From Rhizobium sp. 2MFCol3.1 (GTDB lineage Bacteria > Pseudomonadota > Alphaproteobacteria > Rhizobiales > Rhizobiaceae), in the NCBI RefSeq assembly GCF_000377565.1, contig NZ_KB898368.1:62001-126000 (forward strand): a DNA stretch of 64,000 nt, given 5' to 3'. Under the pieces are notes generated by a model that made no database searches, was not told the origin of the DNA, and saw only the letters and a program-made list of their open reading frames with translations. This document shows, piece by piece, positions 8,778 to 15,995 of the stretch (the first letter of the stretch is position 1; every line of letters starts with the position of its first letter). The position numbers were made by a program, and so were the translations under genes.

Positions 8778-9899
8778 TCAGGCGGACAGGCCGGTGACCC
8801 CTTCAACGGACCAATCCCAGTTGTAGAGTTCGACTTCGGTCATCCTCTGGCCGGCGGCGACGCGCACCTTGCCGGTCGCATCCTTCAGCTCGCCGGTGAA
8901 CGGCGACCAGCCGCCCATGATCTTGTCGCGTACCGCGTCTGCCGCTGCTGCCGCCTCGGCCGGGACCTTCTCGCCCCACTTGTCGCGATCGACGCCGGCG
9001 CCCATGGCAAACAACTGTTCGCTCGGTGCCCATGTGCCTGCGAGACGCTTGCCGACCTGATCGACATAGAATTTCGCGAAGTCGATCAGGATCGATGAGA
9101 CGTAGGAGTTCGGGCCGTAGCGACGGATATCGGTGTTCCACATCGCCGCCCACACGCCACGCTTTTCCGCGACCTGCAGGTATCCGGCCTCATCCATGAT
9201 GCCGAACAGGAAATCGCATCCATTATCGATCAGCGCCGTGCCAGCCTGCGTGGCCGCTTGCGGATCGAACCAGGAATTGATGACGATCGTCTGCACCGTC
9301 GCGTTCGGGTTTACGGTGCGGGCGCCCATGACGAACGCGTTCGTCGAGGCATAGACGGAGGCGACGGGGAAGGAGGCGATGTAGCCGAGCTTTCCGGTTT
9401 TCGAGAGATGACCGGCGGCAACACCGAGCACATAGGTCGGATACCAGTGCGCAAGGTAGTACCAGCCGAGATTGTCCATGGAGACGTGGCCGTTGCACTC
9501 CAGGAACGCCACCTCCGGCGCGCGTTTGACGACCTCATGCAGGAAGTCGCCGCTGGACGAGGTGTCGAAGATCATGTTCGCGCCTTCCGAGACGAACTGG
9601 CGGTAGGTGCGCGTCGCGTCGGCGGAATAGGGGACGTTTTCGACTTCCAGGACCTTCTTCAGCTTGGGATAGGCTTCCTTGATGGCCAGCAGGCCCTGAT
9701 GGTGCGCCCAGGTCCAGCCCTCATCGGAGATCGGACCAACATGGCCGAAGCCAACGACCGCGTCCTCTTCATTGATCGCGGGAAACGCCGAAGCGGCAAG
9801 TGCCTGGCGTGCGAAGCCTGATGGCAGTATGGTCGCGGCGGCGCCGGCGGCTGCCATGTTCAGAAATCCGCGGCGGGAGAGTGTGCGCAGGTCGATCAT
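8778..9899 (-). CDS. BMP/PnrA-family ABC substrate-binding protein with Tat signal
   Basis: Periplasmic receptor of 373 residues. The N-terminus LSRRGFLNMAAAGAAATI is a twin-arginine signal, so the protein is probably exported folded. The mature part shows BMP-family segments (VGFGHVGPISDEGWTWAHHQG, SEGANMIFDTSSSGD, KTGKLGYIASFPVASVYAS). PnrA-type members bind purine nucleosides; others in alphaproteobacteria serve purine bases. It is the first gene of the leftward operon, preceded by a strong site (GAGGGGACCA before ATG). With guanine deaminase downstream, a purine or methylpurine ligand is the natural expectation, but this is inference. Confidence 0.88.
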   Translation of the reverse strand: MIDLRTLSRRGFLNMAAAGAAATILPSGFARQALAASAFPAINEEDAVVGFGHVGPISDEGWTWAHHQGLLAIKEAYPKLKKVLEVENVPYSADATRTYRQFVSEGANMIFDTSSSGDFLHEVVKRAPEVAFLECNGHVSMDNLGWYYLAHWYPTYVLGVAAGHLSKTGKLGYIASFPVASVYASTNAFVMGARTVNPNATVQTIVINSWFDPQAATQAGTALIDNGCDFLFGIMDEAGYLQVAEKRGVWAAMWNTDIRRYGPNSYVSSILIDFAKFYVDQVGKRLAGTWAPSEQLFAMGAGVDRDKWGEKVPAEAAAAADAVRDKIMGGWSPFTGELKDATGKVRVAAGQRMTEVELYNWDWSVEGVTGLSA

Positions 9900-10212
9900 T
9901 TGGTCCCCTCATTTGTTTGGCGCGAATGATCGCGCTCGTTGTCTGCAATTGTCTTGGCCCGAACTCTCTCGACGCAACAAACATGCCAATCTGCCGCCCT
10001 GTGGTGGTGTGCGCATCGCGCGGCCAACCGGCGATTTCTCGGCGTGCTTTTTCAATGGCGGCAAAGTTCAATAACAAGGAACAGAGTTGAGCCGACTTGA
10101 ATTTCGTGCGCGATAATGGCTAGAATGCACAAAACTAGGGCATGATATTTTATTGTGCATTTCGGCTAATTTTTAAACATAGGGTGCGGCTGTTGCGGGC
10201 GATAGGCGAAGA
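9900..10212. promoter_or_regulatory. Divergent control region with a 9-bp inverted repeat
   Basis: This 313-base gap separates the leftward importer/oxygenase operon from the rightward acylphosphatase-like/Rieske/GST operon and must hold promoters for both. It contains a perfect 9-base inverted repeat, AATGCACAA at 10124-10132 and TTGTGCATT at 10153-10161. The two arms begin 29 bases apart, close to three helical turns, in a locally AT-rich stretch. This spacing suits a dimeric or tetrameric repressor. The LysR protein encoded at 11818-12699 is one candidate regulator. No clear -35/-10 pair was identified. Confidence 0.5.
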
Positions 10213-10473
10213 ATGTCGGGGGTGATCGAATGCGCACGCTTCATATTTCGAGGGCGGCTCGTTCGCGAGAGCTTCATCGAATTCGCGCTTCACCGCGCCC
10301 GTCGCCTGGATCTCGCGATTAGTGTCGATACTTGCGACGCAGCCTCCGCGACGCTTTTGGTGAAAGGCCAGGAGGATCTCGTGGATGCCTTCGAAATGGC
10401 CTGCAGTCTTGGCCCCTATGATTGCCTCATACTCGATATCGAGCGCGGCGGCGCCAACAGGAGTGAAATATGA
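10213..10473 (+). CDS. Small acylphosphatase-fold protein without catalytic residues
   Basis: 86 residues. The spacing of GRLVRESFIEFALHRARRL, a middle strand LLVKGQED, the helix LVDAFEMACSL and the terminal GPYDCLILDIE follows the acylphosphatase pattern (G-x-V-Q-G-V-x-F-R ... G-x-x-x-x-V-x-x-F ... GP). The catalytic arginine of the loop and the asparagine of the WVRN segment are not present, so acyl-phosphate hydrolysis is unlikely. Its stop overlaps the Rieske gene start by ATGA, so it is the first gene of the Rieske/GST operon. A structural or assembly role in the complex is possible. The fold assignment is by eye and moderate. Confidence 0.6.
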   Translation: MSGVIECARFIFRGRLVRESFIEFALHRARRLDLAISVDTCDAASATLLVKGQEDLVDAFEMACSLGPYDCLILDIERGGANRSEI

Positions 10474-11135
10474 AATTGAGTGAAGGATGGGTGCCGGTTG
10501 CGCTGTCGTCGTCTATCGAGGCGGGCACGTCGGCGGGCGCGATTGCCCAAGGCAGCGAGATCGTCGTTTGGCGCGACAGCAGCGGCAAGGCCCACGTCTG
10601 GGAGGATCGCTGTCCGCATCGCGGCATGCGCATGAGCTTTGGCTTCGTACGAGGCGATCACATCGCCTGCCTGTACCACGGGTGGCAATACGACACCGCC
10701 GGTCAATGTCGCTATATTCCCGCGCACCCGACGCTGGACGTGCCGCAGACGATCAAGGTCCCGACCTATCTCGCCCAGGAGAAATACGGGATTGTCTGGG
10801 CGACGACCGATGAAGCGAGCGTGATGCCGAATATGGACGCCCCGGAGGTCACGCCCGTTCGCAGTCTCTACGTCGATCGCTCCGTTGAAGACGTCCGGGA
10901 TGCTTTTGTGCGTGCGGGAATGACGGCGTTGGCGGCGGAACCGGGCAGGCTCGCCCTGGGAGACGATGTCTTGCTGATCGGTCTTCAAGAGATGCATGAT
11001 ACGAAGACTGCCGCGCATATCGTCATCCTCGGGGCTCCCGCAATCTATGGCGGCGACAAGCAGAAGCATTATGCGCAATGGGCCGAACGCCTTCGCTATG
11101 CGCTCGAGCAATCGCGCACGGCAGAGGTCGCCTGA
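10470..11135 (+). CDS. Stand-alone Rieske [2Fe-2S] protein
   Basis: 221 residues. The cluster motif is complete: Cys48-Pro-His50-Arg and, 16 residues on, Cys67-Leu-Tyr-His70-Gly-Trp, as in oxygenase-type Rieske domains. The fold closes with YGIVWATT at 106-113. The following 100 residues contain no N-x3-D-x2-H iron motif, so this protein cannot be a complete oxygenase. It also lacks flavin or NAD domains, so it is not a reductase. It complements the Rieske-less catalytic subunit at 4194-5141 encoded across the divergent importer genes, like the extra Rieske domain of NdmD serving NdmC. It is coupled to both neighbours (ATGA before it, TGATG after it). The electron donor is not in the window. 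Confidence 0.88.
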   Translation: MKLSEGWVPVALSSSIEAGTSAGAIAQGSEIVVWRDSSGKAHVWEDRCPHRGMRMSFGFVRGDHIACLYHGWQYDTAGQCRYIPAHPTLDVPQTIKVPTYLAQEKYGIVWATTDEASVMPNMDAPEVTPVRSLYVDRSVEDVRDAFVRAGMTALAAEPGRLALGDDVLLIGLQEMHDTKTAAHIVILGAPAIYGGDKQKHYAQWAERLRYALEQSRTAEVA

Positions 11136-11767
11136 TGTCCGCAATCACGCTCTACAATTACGAACTGGACGAACAGAGCTACCGCGCGCGCCTGACGCTG
11201 TCCGCGTTGGGACTGGAGTGGTCGACGGTCGCGATCGACATGTTTCCGGGCGGTGAGCACCAGAAGCCGCCGATGCTGGCGCTCAATCCGCAGGGCACGC
11301 TACCGGTGATGCGCGATGGGGATTTCGTCCTCTCCGGCACGACCGCGATCATGCTCTATCTCGCCAAGGCCTACGATCCGCCAAAGCGCTGGCTGCCTGA
11401 TGACGCCGCCACTTTCGGCGCGCTCAGCCATTGGCTCAGCTTCTGCGAGACGTCGCTGGCAGCCGCCGCCGAGGCGCGGTTGCAGGCGCTGTTCGACCTG
11501 CCGGGAGACACAGATGCGCTTCGCCAATCGGCGCGCGCCGCCTTCCGCATCATGGATGATCACATGACGATCCGCCATTTCGACGGGAAGGAATGGTTCG
11601 TGGGCGAGGACGCGACCCTTGCCGATCTTGCTCTGTTCCCGTCTTTCGCGCTCAGCCGCGACTACGGGATCGATCACGACGAGTATCCGGCGCTCCGCCG
11701 CTGGATCCGACGTGTCCGCACGGTGAAGGGCTTCCTGACGATGCCTGGTATCCCCGACTATCACTGA
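11135..11767 (+). CDS. Glutathione S-transferase-like protein (NdmE-like)
   Basis: 210 residues with an N-terminal thioredoxin-like domain and an all-helical C-terminal domain. LYNYELDEQSYRARL opens it, NPQGTLPVM at 51-59 holds the cis-proline (Pro57), and SGTTAIMLYLA at 67-77 replaces the usual E-S-x-A-I glutathione motif. The helical N-capping region reads LADLALFPSF. The start at 11135 overlaps the Rieske stop (TGATG). In the caffeine pathway the GST-like NdmE (about 23 kDa) is needed structurally for the N7-demethylase complex NdmCDE; size and company agree here. A detoxification GST is the alternative. Confidence 0.85.
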   Translation: MSAITLYNYELDEQSYRARLTLSALGLEWSTVAIDMFPGGEHQKPPMLALNPQGTLPVMRDGDFVLSGTTAIMLYLAKAYDPPKRWLPDDAATFGALSHWLSFCETSLAAAAEARLQALFDLPGDTDALRQSARAAFRIMDDHMTIRHFDGKEWFVGEDATLADLALFPSFALSRDYGIDHDEYPALRRWIRRVRTVKGFLTMPGIPDYH

Positions 11768-11817
11768 ACCGGCCCAGGCATGCCGGCCTGGGTCACGAGA
11801 GGCGGGTGCCTTTCAGG

Positions 11818-12699
11818 CTAGCATGGGTGAAGCAACCACGCCCTGACCTTGGCGACGGATTGGGCGTGCCTCGGTTTACGGAGCGAGACGACGTAAAAGT
11901 CCGATTGCGCACGCATCGTTTCCGTGAACGCCGGCATCAACCGGCCGGCGGCGATATCCTCGTTGACGAAGACCGCGCTTGCCAGCGCAATGCCCTGGCC
12001 GGCAAGCGCGGCCTCGATGGCGTGGGATGTCTGGTTGAAGCGAACGCCCTTCGAGGTGGCGACGGGCCTTGCGCCCGCGATCGTGGCGATGAATTCAGGC
12101 CACTGATTGTGGGTATCGTGAAGCAACACGAAACGCGCGAGATCGGCGGGGTCGAGCGCCCCGGTTGCTGGCATCAGCGCCGGGCTGCAAACCGGGACAA
12201 GCTCCTGCTCGAAAAGCAGATTCGCTTCCAGCGACGCCGGAAAGGGCGGTCGCGCCAACCGGACGGCGATATCAACGTCATCCGATTGGAAGTTCGCGAC
12301 GCGCTCGCTGGCGAGAATGCGCATATCGAGATCCGGGTGCGCGGCCAGGAAGTCCGGTAGCCTCGGAATCAGCCATCTTGATGCGAAAGTCGGCGTGACG
12401 CTGATCGTCAACCGCAAGGGCTCCGGTCTCAAAGTAGCCGTCGCATCGGAGATCAGTTCGAAAGCACGCCGGATGCTCTCGGCGTAGCCACGTCCGGCCT
12501 CTGTCAAAGCAAGCTTGCGTGGCAGGCGCTCGAACAAGGCGAGGTTCAGTTCCTTCTCCAATCCACGGACCTGCTGGGCCACGGCCGCCTGGGTAACGCC
12601 CAGTTCCTCGGCTGCGGCGCGAAAGTTGAGATGGCGGGCGGCGACTTCGAAGGCGCGCAGGCCATTCAGCGGCGGAAGGCGGAAAAGCGGGTCGTTCAT
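11818..12699 (-). CDS. LysR-family transcriptional regulator (GcvA-like)
   Basis: 293 residues. An N-terminal winged helix (PLNGLRAFEVAARHLNFRAA, then LGVTQAAVAQQV) occupies about 9-57 and a periplasmic-binding-type effector domain follows. The opening PPLNGLRAFEVAARH is typical of the GcvA/AmpR branch. It converges with the GST-like gene (50 bases) and diverges from the SDR at 12828, leaving a 128-base promoter region. By the usual LysR rule it regulates the divergent SDR; control of the methylpurine-type operon is a second possibility. Confidence 0.88.
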   Translation of the reverse strand: MNDPLFRLPPLNGLRAFEVAARHLNFRAAAEELGVTQAAVAQQVRGLEKELNLALFERLPRKLALTEAGRGYAESIRRAFELISDATATLRPEPLRLTISVTPTFASRWLIPRLPDFLAAHPDLDMRILASERVANFQSDDVDIAVRLARPPFPASLEANLLFEQELVPVCSPALMPATGALDPADLARFVLLHDTHNQWPEFIATIAGARPVATSKGVRFNQTSHAIEAALAGQGIALASAVFVNEDIAAGRLMPAFTETMRAQSDFYVVSLRKPRHAQSVAKVRAWLLHPC

Positions 12700-12827
12700 G
12701 CGATAGTTTTTCTACTGATTTACGCCAATCGAATTGGCTCGAAGCGACGTCTTGCCGATGGTATCATCCTGCATCAAAGCTGAAAACATGCGCGATGCGC
12801 AAGAGAAACGACGAAAGGGTGGATGTC

Positions 12828-13532
12828 ATGACAGTAGAAAAAGTGGCACTAGTGACGGCAGGCGGTAGCGGCATGGGGGCAGATGCCGCCAAGCGTCTAG
12901 CGGCCGATGGCTTCAAGCTCGCCATCCTCTCGTCCTCGGGAAAGGGTGAGGCGCTGGCCAAGGAACTCGGTGGCGTCGGCGTCACTGGCTCGAACCAGTC
13001 GAATGACGACATCAAGCGCCTTGTCGATCTCGCCATGCAGGCCTGGGGCCGCATCGATGTGCTCGTCAACAGCGCCGGACACGGCCCGCGCGCGCCGATC
13101 CTCGATATCACCGACGAGGATTGGCACAAGGGCATGGACGTCTACCTGATGAACGTCATCCGCCCGACCCGGATCGTGACGCCGATCATGCAGGCGCAGA
13201 AATCTGGCGCGATCGTCAATATCTCCACCGCCTGGGCCTTCGAGCCGTCGGCGATGTTCCCGACCTCTGCGGTCTTCCGCGCCGGTCTCGCCTCCTTCAC
13301 CAAGATCTTCGCCGACACTTATGCGGCGGACAATATCCGCATGAACAACGTCCTGCCGGGCTGGATCGACAGCTTGCCGGCAACCGAGGAGCGTCGCGAA
13401 TCGGTGCCGATGAAGCGCTATGGCACGAGCGAGGAGATCGCGGCGACTGTCGCGTTTCTGGCGTCGGAAGGTGCGGGGTATATCACCGGGCAGAATATCA
13501 AGGTGGACGGCGGGCTTGGCCGATCGGTGTGA
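12828..13532 (+). CDS. SDR-family protein lacking the canonical Tyr and Lys
   Basis: 234 residues from the ATG at 12828 (GGGTGG lies upstream; an upstream in-frame ATG at 12795 is less likely). The Rossmann motif TAGGSGMG is at 10-17 and NSAG at 81-84. Ser133 is in NIST. Where classical SDRs have Y-x3-K the sequence reads T146-S-A-V-F150, so both catalytic residues are replaced, although the following helix RAGLASFTKIFADTYA, RMNNVLPGW and the C-terminal GYITGQNIKVDGGL are well conserved. It binds a dinucleotide but probably has altered chemistry or none. The divergent LysR gene is its likely regulator. Confidence 0.85.
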   Translation: MTVEKVALVTAGGSGMGADAAKRLAADGFKLAILSSSGKGEALAKELGGVGVTGSNQSNDDIKRLVDLAMQAWGRIDVLVNSAGHGPRAPILDITDEDWHKGMDVYLMNVIRPTRIVTPIMQAQKSGAIVNISTAWAFEPSAMFPTSAVFRAGLASFTKIFADTYAADNIRMNNVLPGWIDSLPATEERRESVPMKRYGTSEEIAATVAFLASEGAGYITGQNIKVDGGLGRSV

Positions 13533-13555
13533 TCGCAGAAGCCAATGCGTCCCAA

Positions 13556-13584
13556 ATCAAGCGGCTATTTCGCGGCCGCTTGAT
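13556..13584. terminator. Perfect 10-bp inverted repeat after the SDR gene
   Basis: ATCAAGCGGC (13556-13565) pairs with GCCGCTTGAT (13575-13584) around a 9-base loop. It follows the SDR stop by 23 bases and precedes the OxyR site. No T-run follows on the plus strand, so it is not a textbook intrinsic terminator; it could still stop readthrough or stabilise the 3' end. Confidence 0.4.
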
Positions 13585-13607
13585 AAACGTCACGTAGAAG
13601 CCAAGCG

Positions 13608-13644
13608 ATAGAGATTATCTATCGAAATAATTTTCTTTATCTAT
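13608..13644 (+). promoter_or_regulatory. OxyR tetrad binding site before ahpC
   Basis: The 37 bases have the form ATAG-N7-CTAT-N7-ATTT-N7-CTAT with exact 7-base spacers (elements at 13608, 13619, 13630 and 13641). This is the OxyR consensus ATAG-N7-CTAT-N7-ATAG-N7-CTAT with two mismatches in the third element. It ends 78 bases before the ahpC start, a usual activator distance, and oxyR itself is encoded two genes downstream. Confidence 0.8.
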
Positions 13645-13722
13645 TTCATTTATCGCCGGCCCCTGCTTATGTTGCGGCGCGAAAGCGGGTTTTCGCTTCG
13701 CAGCAATTTCACAGGAGCCTTC

Positions 13723-14286
13723 ATGTCCCTTATCAACACATCCATTAAGCCCTTCAAGGCGCAGGCCTTCAAGCAGGGCAAATTCATTGAAGTGACCGAT
13801 GCCGACACCAAGGGCAAGTGGGCGGTATTCTTCTTCTATCCGGCTGACTTTACCTTCGTTTGCCCGACGGAACTCGGCGATGTCGCCGATCACTACGCCG
13901 AGCTGCAGCGCCTTGATGTCGAGGTCTATTCCGTCTCGACCGACACGCACTTCACCCACAAGGCCTGGCACGACAGCTCCGAGACGATCGGCAAGATCCA
14001 GTACACGATGATCGGCGACCCGACGGGCACGATCAGCCGTAACTTCGAAGTCATGCGCGAATCCGAAGGCCTTGCCGACCGCGGCACCTTCGTCGTCGAT
14101 CCCGATGGCGTCATCCAGGCGATGGAAGTCACCGCCGAAGGCATCGGTCGCAACGCCGTCGACCTGCTGCGCCGCATCAAGGCAGCGCAGTATGTGCGCG
14201 CGCATCCGGGTGAAGTTTGCCCGGCCAAGTGGGAAGAGGGCGAAAAGACGCTCGCTCCGTCGCTGCACCTCGTCGGCAAGATCTGA
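13723..14286 (+). CDS. ahpC: Alkyl hydroperoxide reductase peroxidase subunit
   Basis: Typical two-cysteine peroxiredoxin that reduces H2O2 and organic peroxides, recycled by AhpF. The 187 residues equal the E. coli protein length. The peroxidatic cysteine is Cys47 in FYPADFTFVCPTE and the resolving one Cys166 in HPGEVCPAKW. The C-terminal extension is present. The start ATG at 13723 follows ACAGGAGCCTTC; an in-frame ATG 18 codons upstream is not needed by the family. It is the first gene of ahpC-ahpF-oxyR. Confidence 0.96.
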   Translation: MSLINTSIKPFKAQAFKQGKFIEVTDADTKGKWAVFFFYPADFTFVCPTELGDVADHYAELQRLDVEVYSVSTDTHFTHKAWHDSSETIGKIQYTMIGDPTGTISRNFEVMRESEGLADRGTFVVDPDGVIQAMEVTAEGIGRNAVDLLRRIKAAQYVRAHPGEVCPAKWEEGEKTLAPSLHLVGKI

Positions 14287-14300
14287 CCTTCAAATGACGA

Positions 14301-14330
14301 GCCGCCTTCCGGTCCAGACTGGAGGGCGGC
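14301..14330 (+). other. Hairpin between ahpC and ahpF
   Basis: GCCGCCTTCC (14301-14310) can pair with GGAGGGCGGC (14321-14330) with one mismatched position. No T-run follows. It sits in the 106-base gap between ahpC and ahpF, where an RNA hairpin could partly terminate or protect ahpC mRNA and raise AhpC over AhpF. Confidence 0.4.
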
Positions 14331-14392
14331 ACCCAATACCATATTCAGCGCCTTAAACGCGGCGCGGCCATCCATTTTTAGCGGAGTGTCCC

Positions 14393-15973
14393 ATGCTCGA
14401 CGACAATCTGAAATCCCAGTTGAAGGGCTATCTGGAGCGGGTCGTTCGCCCGATCGCGATCACCGCTTCGGTCAATGACAGCGCCAAGTCGAAAGAGATG
14501 TCGGAGCTCCTCGCCGAACTGGTCGCACTTTCCGACAAGATCTCGGTCGTGGAAACGCGCGATGACGGCGAGCGTGCACCCTCGTTCGCGCTGACCAGCC
14601 CGGGCCACGACATCAACCTGCGTTTCGCCGGCATTCCGATGGGCCATGAGTTTACCTCGCTGGTGCTGGCTCTGCTGCAGGTCGGCGGCCACCCGCCGCG
14701 CACGGAACAGGCTATCATCGATCAGATCAAGGATCTCGATGGCGATTTCCTCTTCGAAACCTATTTCTCGCTGACCTGCCAGAATTGCCCCGACGTCGTG
14801 CAGGCCCTGAACCTGATGGCCGTCTTGAACCCGCGCGTGAAGCATGTGGCGATCGATGGCGGCGTGTTCCCGGCCGAAGTTCAAAGCCGCCAGGTCATGT
14901 CGGTGCCGACAGTCTATCTCAACGGCCAGCTGTTCGGTCAGGGCCGAATGGAAGTCGAGGAGATCGTCTCCAAGCTCGACACCAATTCCGCGGCGCGTGC
15001 CGCTGAGAAACTCAATAGCCGCGAAGCCTATGACGTCCTCGTCATCGGTGGCGGTCCGGCTGGCGCTGCGGCGGCCATCTACGCCGCGCGCAAGGGCATC
15101 CGCACCGGCGTTGCCGCCGAGCGCTTCGGCGGTCAGGTTCTTGATACGATGGCGATCGAAAACTTTATCTCCGTACAGCACACCGAGGGCCCGCAGTTCG
15201 CGGCTTCGCTGGAAGCGCATGTGAAGCAATACGACGTTGACATCATGAACCTGCAGCGTGCCGAAAAGCTCGTTCCGGGGAAAGACATGATCGCGGTCGA
15301 ACTCGCCAATGGCGCGACGCTGCGCTCGAAGACCGTGATCCTGTCGACCGGCGCCCGCTGGCGGCAGATGGGTGTTCCCGGCGAGGATCACTATCGCAAC
15401 AAGGGTGTTGCCTATTGCCCGCATTGCGATGGCCCGCTCTTCAAGGGCAAGCGCGTTGCCGTCATCGGCGGTGGCAATTCCGGCGTCGAGGCGGCGATCG
15501 ATCTTGCCAACATCGTCAGCCACGTGACGCTGATCGAGTTCGACAACAAGCTGCGTGCCGACGATGTCCTGCAGCGCAAGCTGCGCAGCCTTCCCAACGT
15601 CGATATCCTGCTTTCCGCCAAGACGACGGAAGTGCTGGGCGACGGCCAGAAGGTGACCGGGCTCGTCTACGAAAATCGCGTTGCCGGTCAGCGCCACACA
15701 CTTGATCTGGAAGGGATCTTCGTACAGATCGGCCTGCTTCCGAACACCGAATGGCTGAAGGGCGCCATTGATCTGTCGCCGCGCGGCGAAATCATTGTCG
15801 ATCATCACGGCCAGACGTCGGTGCCCGGCGTCTTTGCCGCCGGCGATTGCACGACGGTGCCTTACAAGCAGATCGTGATTGCGCTCGGTGAGGGCGCGAA
15901 GGCATCGCTTGCGGCCTTCGATCACCTGATCCGCACGTCCAGCCCGGACGAGGATGCGGTGAAGGCGGCCTGA
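14393..15973 (+). CDS. ahpF: Alkyl hydroperoxide reductase flavoprotein subunit
   Basis: NAD(P)H-dependent FAD disulfide reductase that recycles AhpC. It has 526 residues (E. coli 521). The N-terminal double thioredoxin-like domain carries Cys129-Gln-Asn-Cys132. The FAD motif GGGPAGAAAA begins near 219. The active disulfide is Cys342-Pro-His-Cys345, followed by the NADH motif VIGGGNSGVEAA. The C-terminal FAD segment GVFAAGDCTTVPYKQ is complete. Confidence 0.96.
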   Translation: MLDDNLKSQLKGYLERVVRPIAITASVNDSAKSKEMSELLAELVALSDKISVVETRDDGERAPSFALTSPGHDINLRFAGIPMGHEFTSLVLALLQVGGHPPRTEQAIIDQIKDLDGDFLFETYFSLTCQNCPDVVQALNLMAVLNPRVKHVAIDGGVFPAEVQSRQVMSVPTVYLNGQLFGQGRMEVEEIVSKLDTNSAARAAEKLNSREAYDVLVIGGGPAGAAAAIYAARKGIRTGVAAERFGGQVLDTMAIENFISVQHTEGPQFAASLEAHVKQYDVDIMNLQRAEKLVPGKDMIAVELANGATLRSKTVILSTGARWRQMGVPGEDHYRNKGVAYCPHCDGPLFKGKRVAVIGGGNSGVEAAIDLANIVSHVTLIEFDNKLRADDVLQRKLRSLPNVDILLSAKTTEVLGDGQKVTGLVYENRVAGQRHTLDLEGIFVQIGLLPNTEWLKGAIDLSPRGEIIVDHHGQTSVPGVFAAGDCTTVPYKQIVIALGEGAKASLAAFDHLIRTSSPDEDAVKAA

Positions 15974-15995
15974 GGCTGATCGACACGGTTCTGGA

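Noticed and set aside
13556..13584. Inverted repeat after the SDR gene as part of the OxyR control region
   Set aside because: It lies upstream of the OxyR tetrad and matches no regulator pattern; listed as a probable 3'-end hairpin instead.
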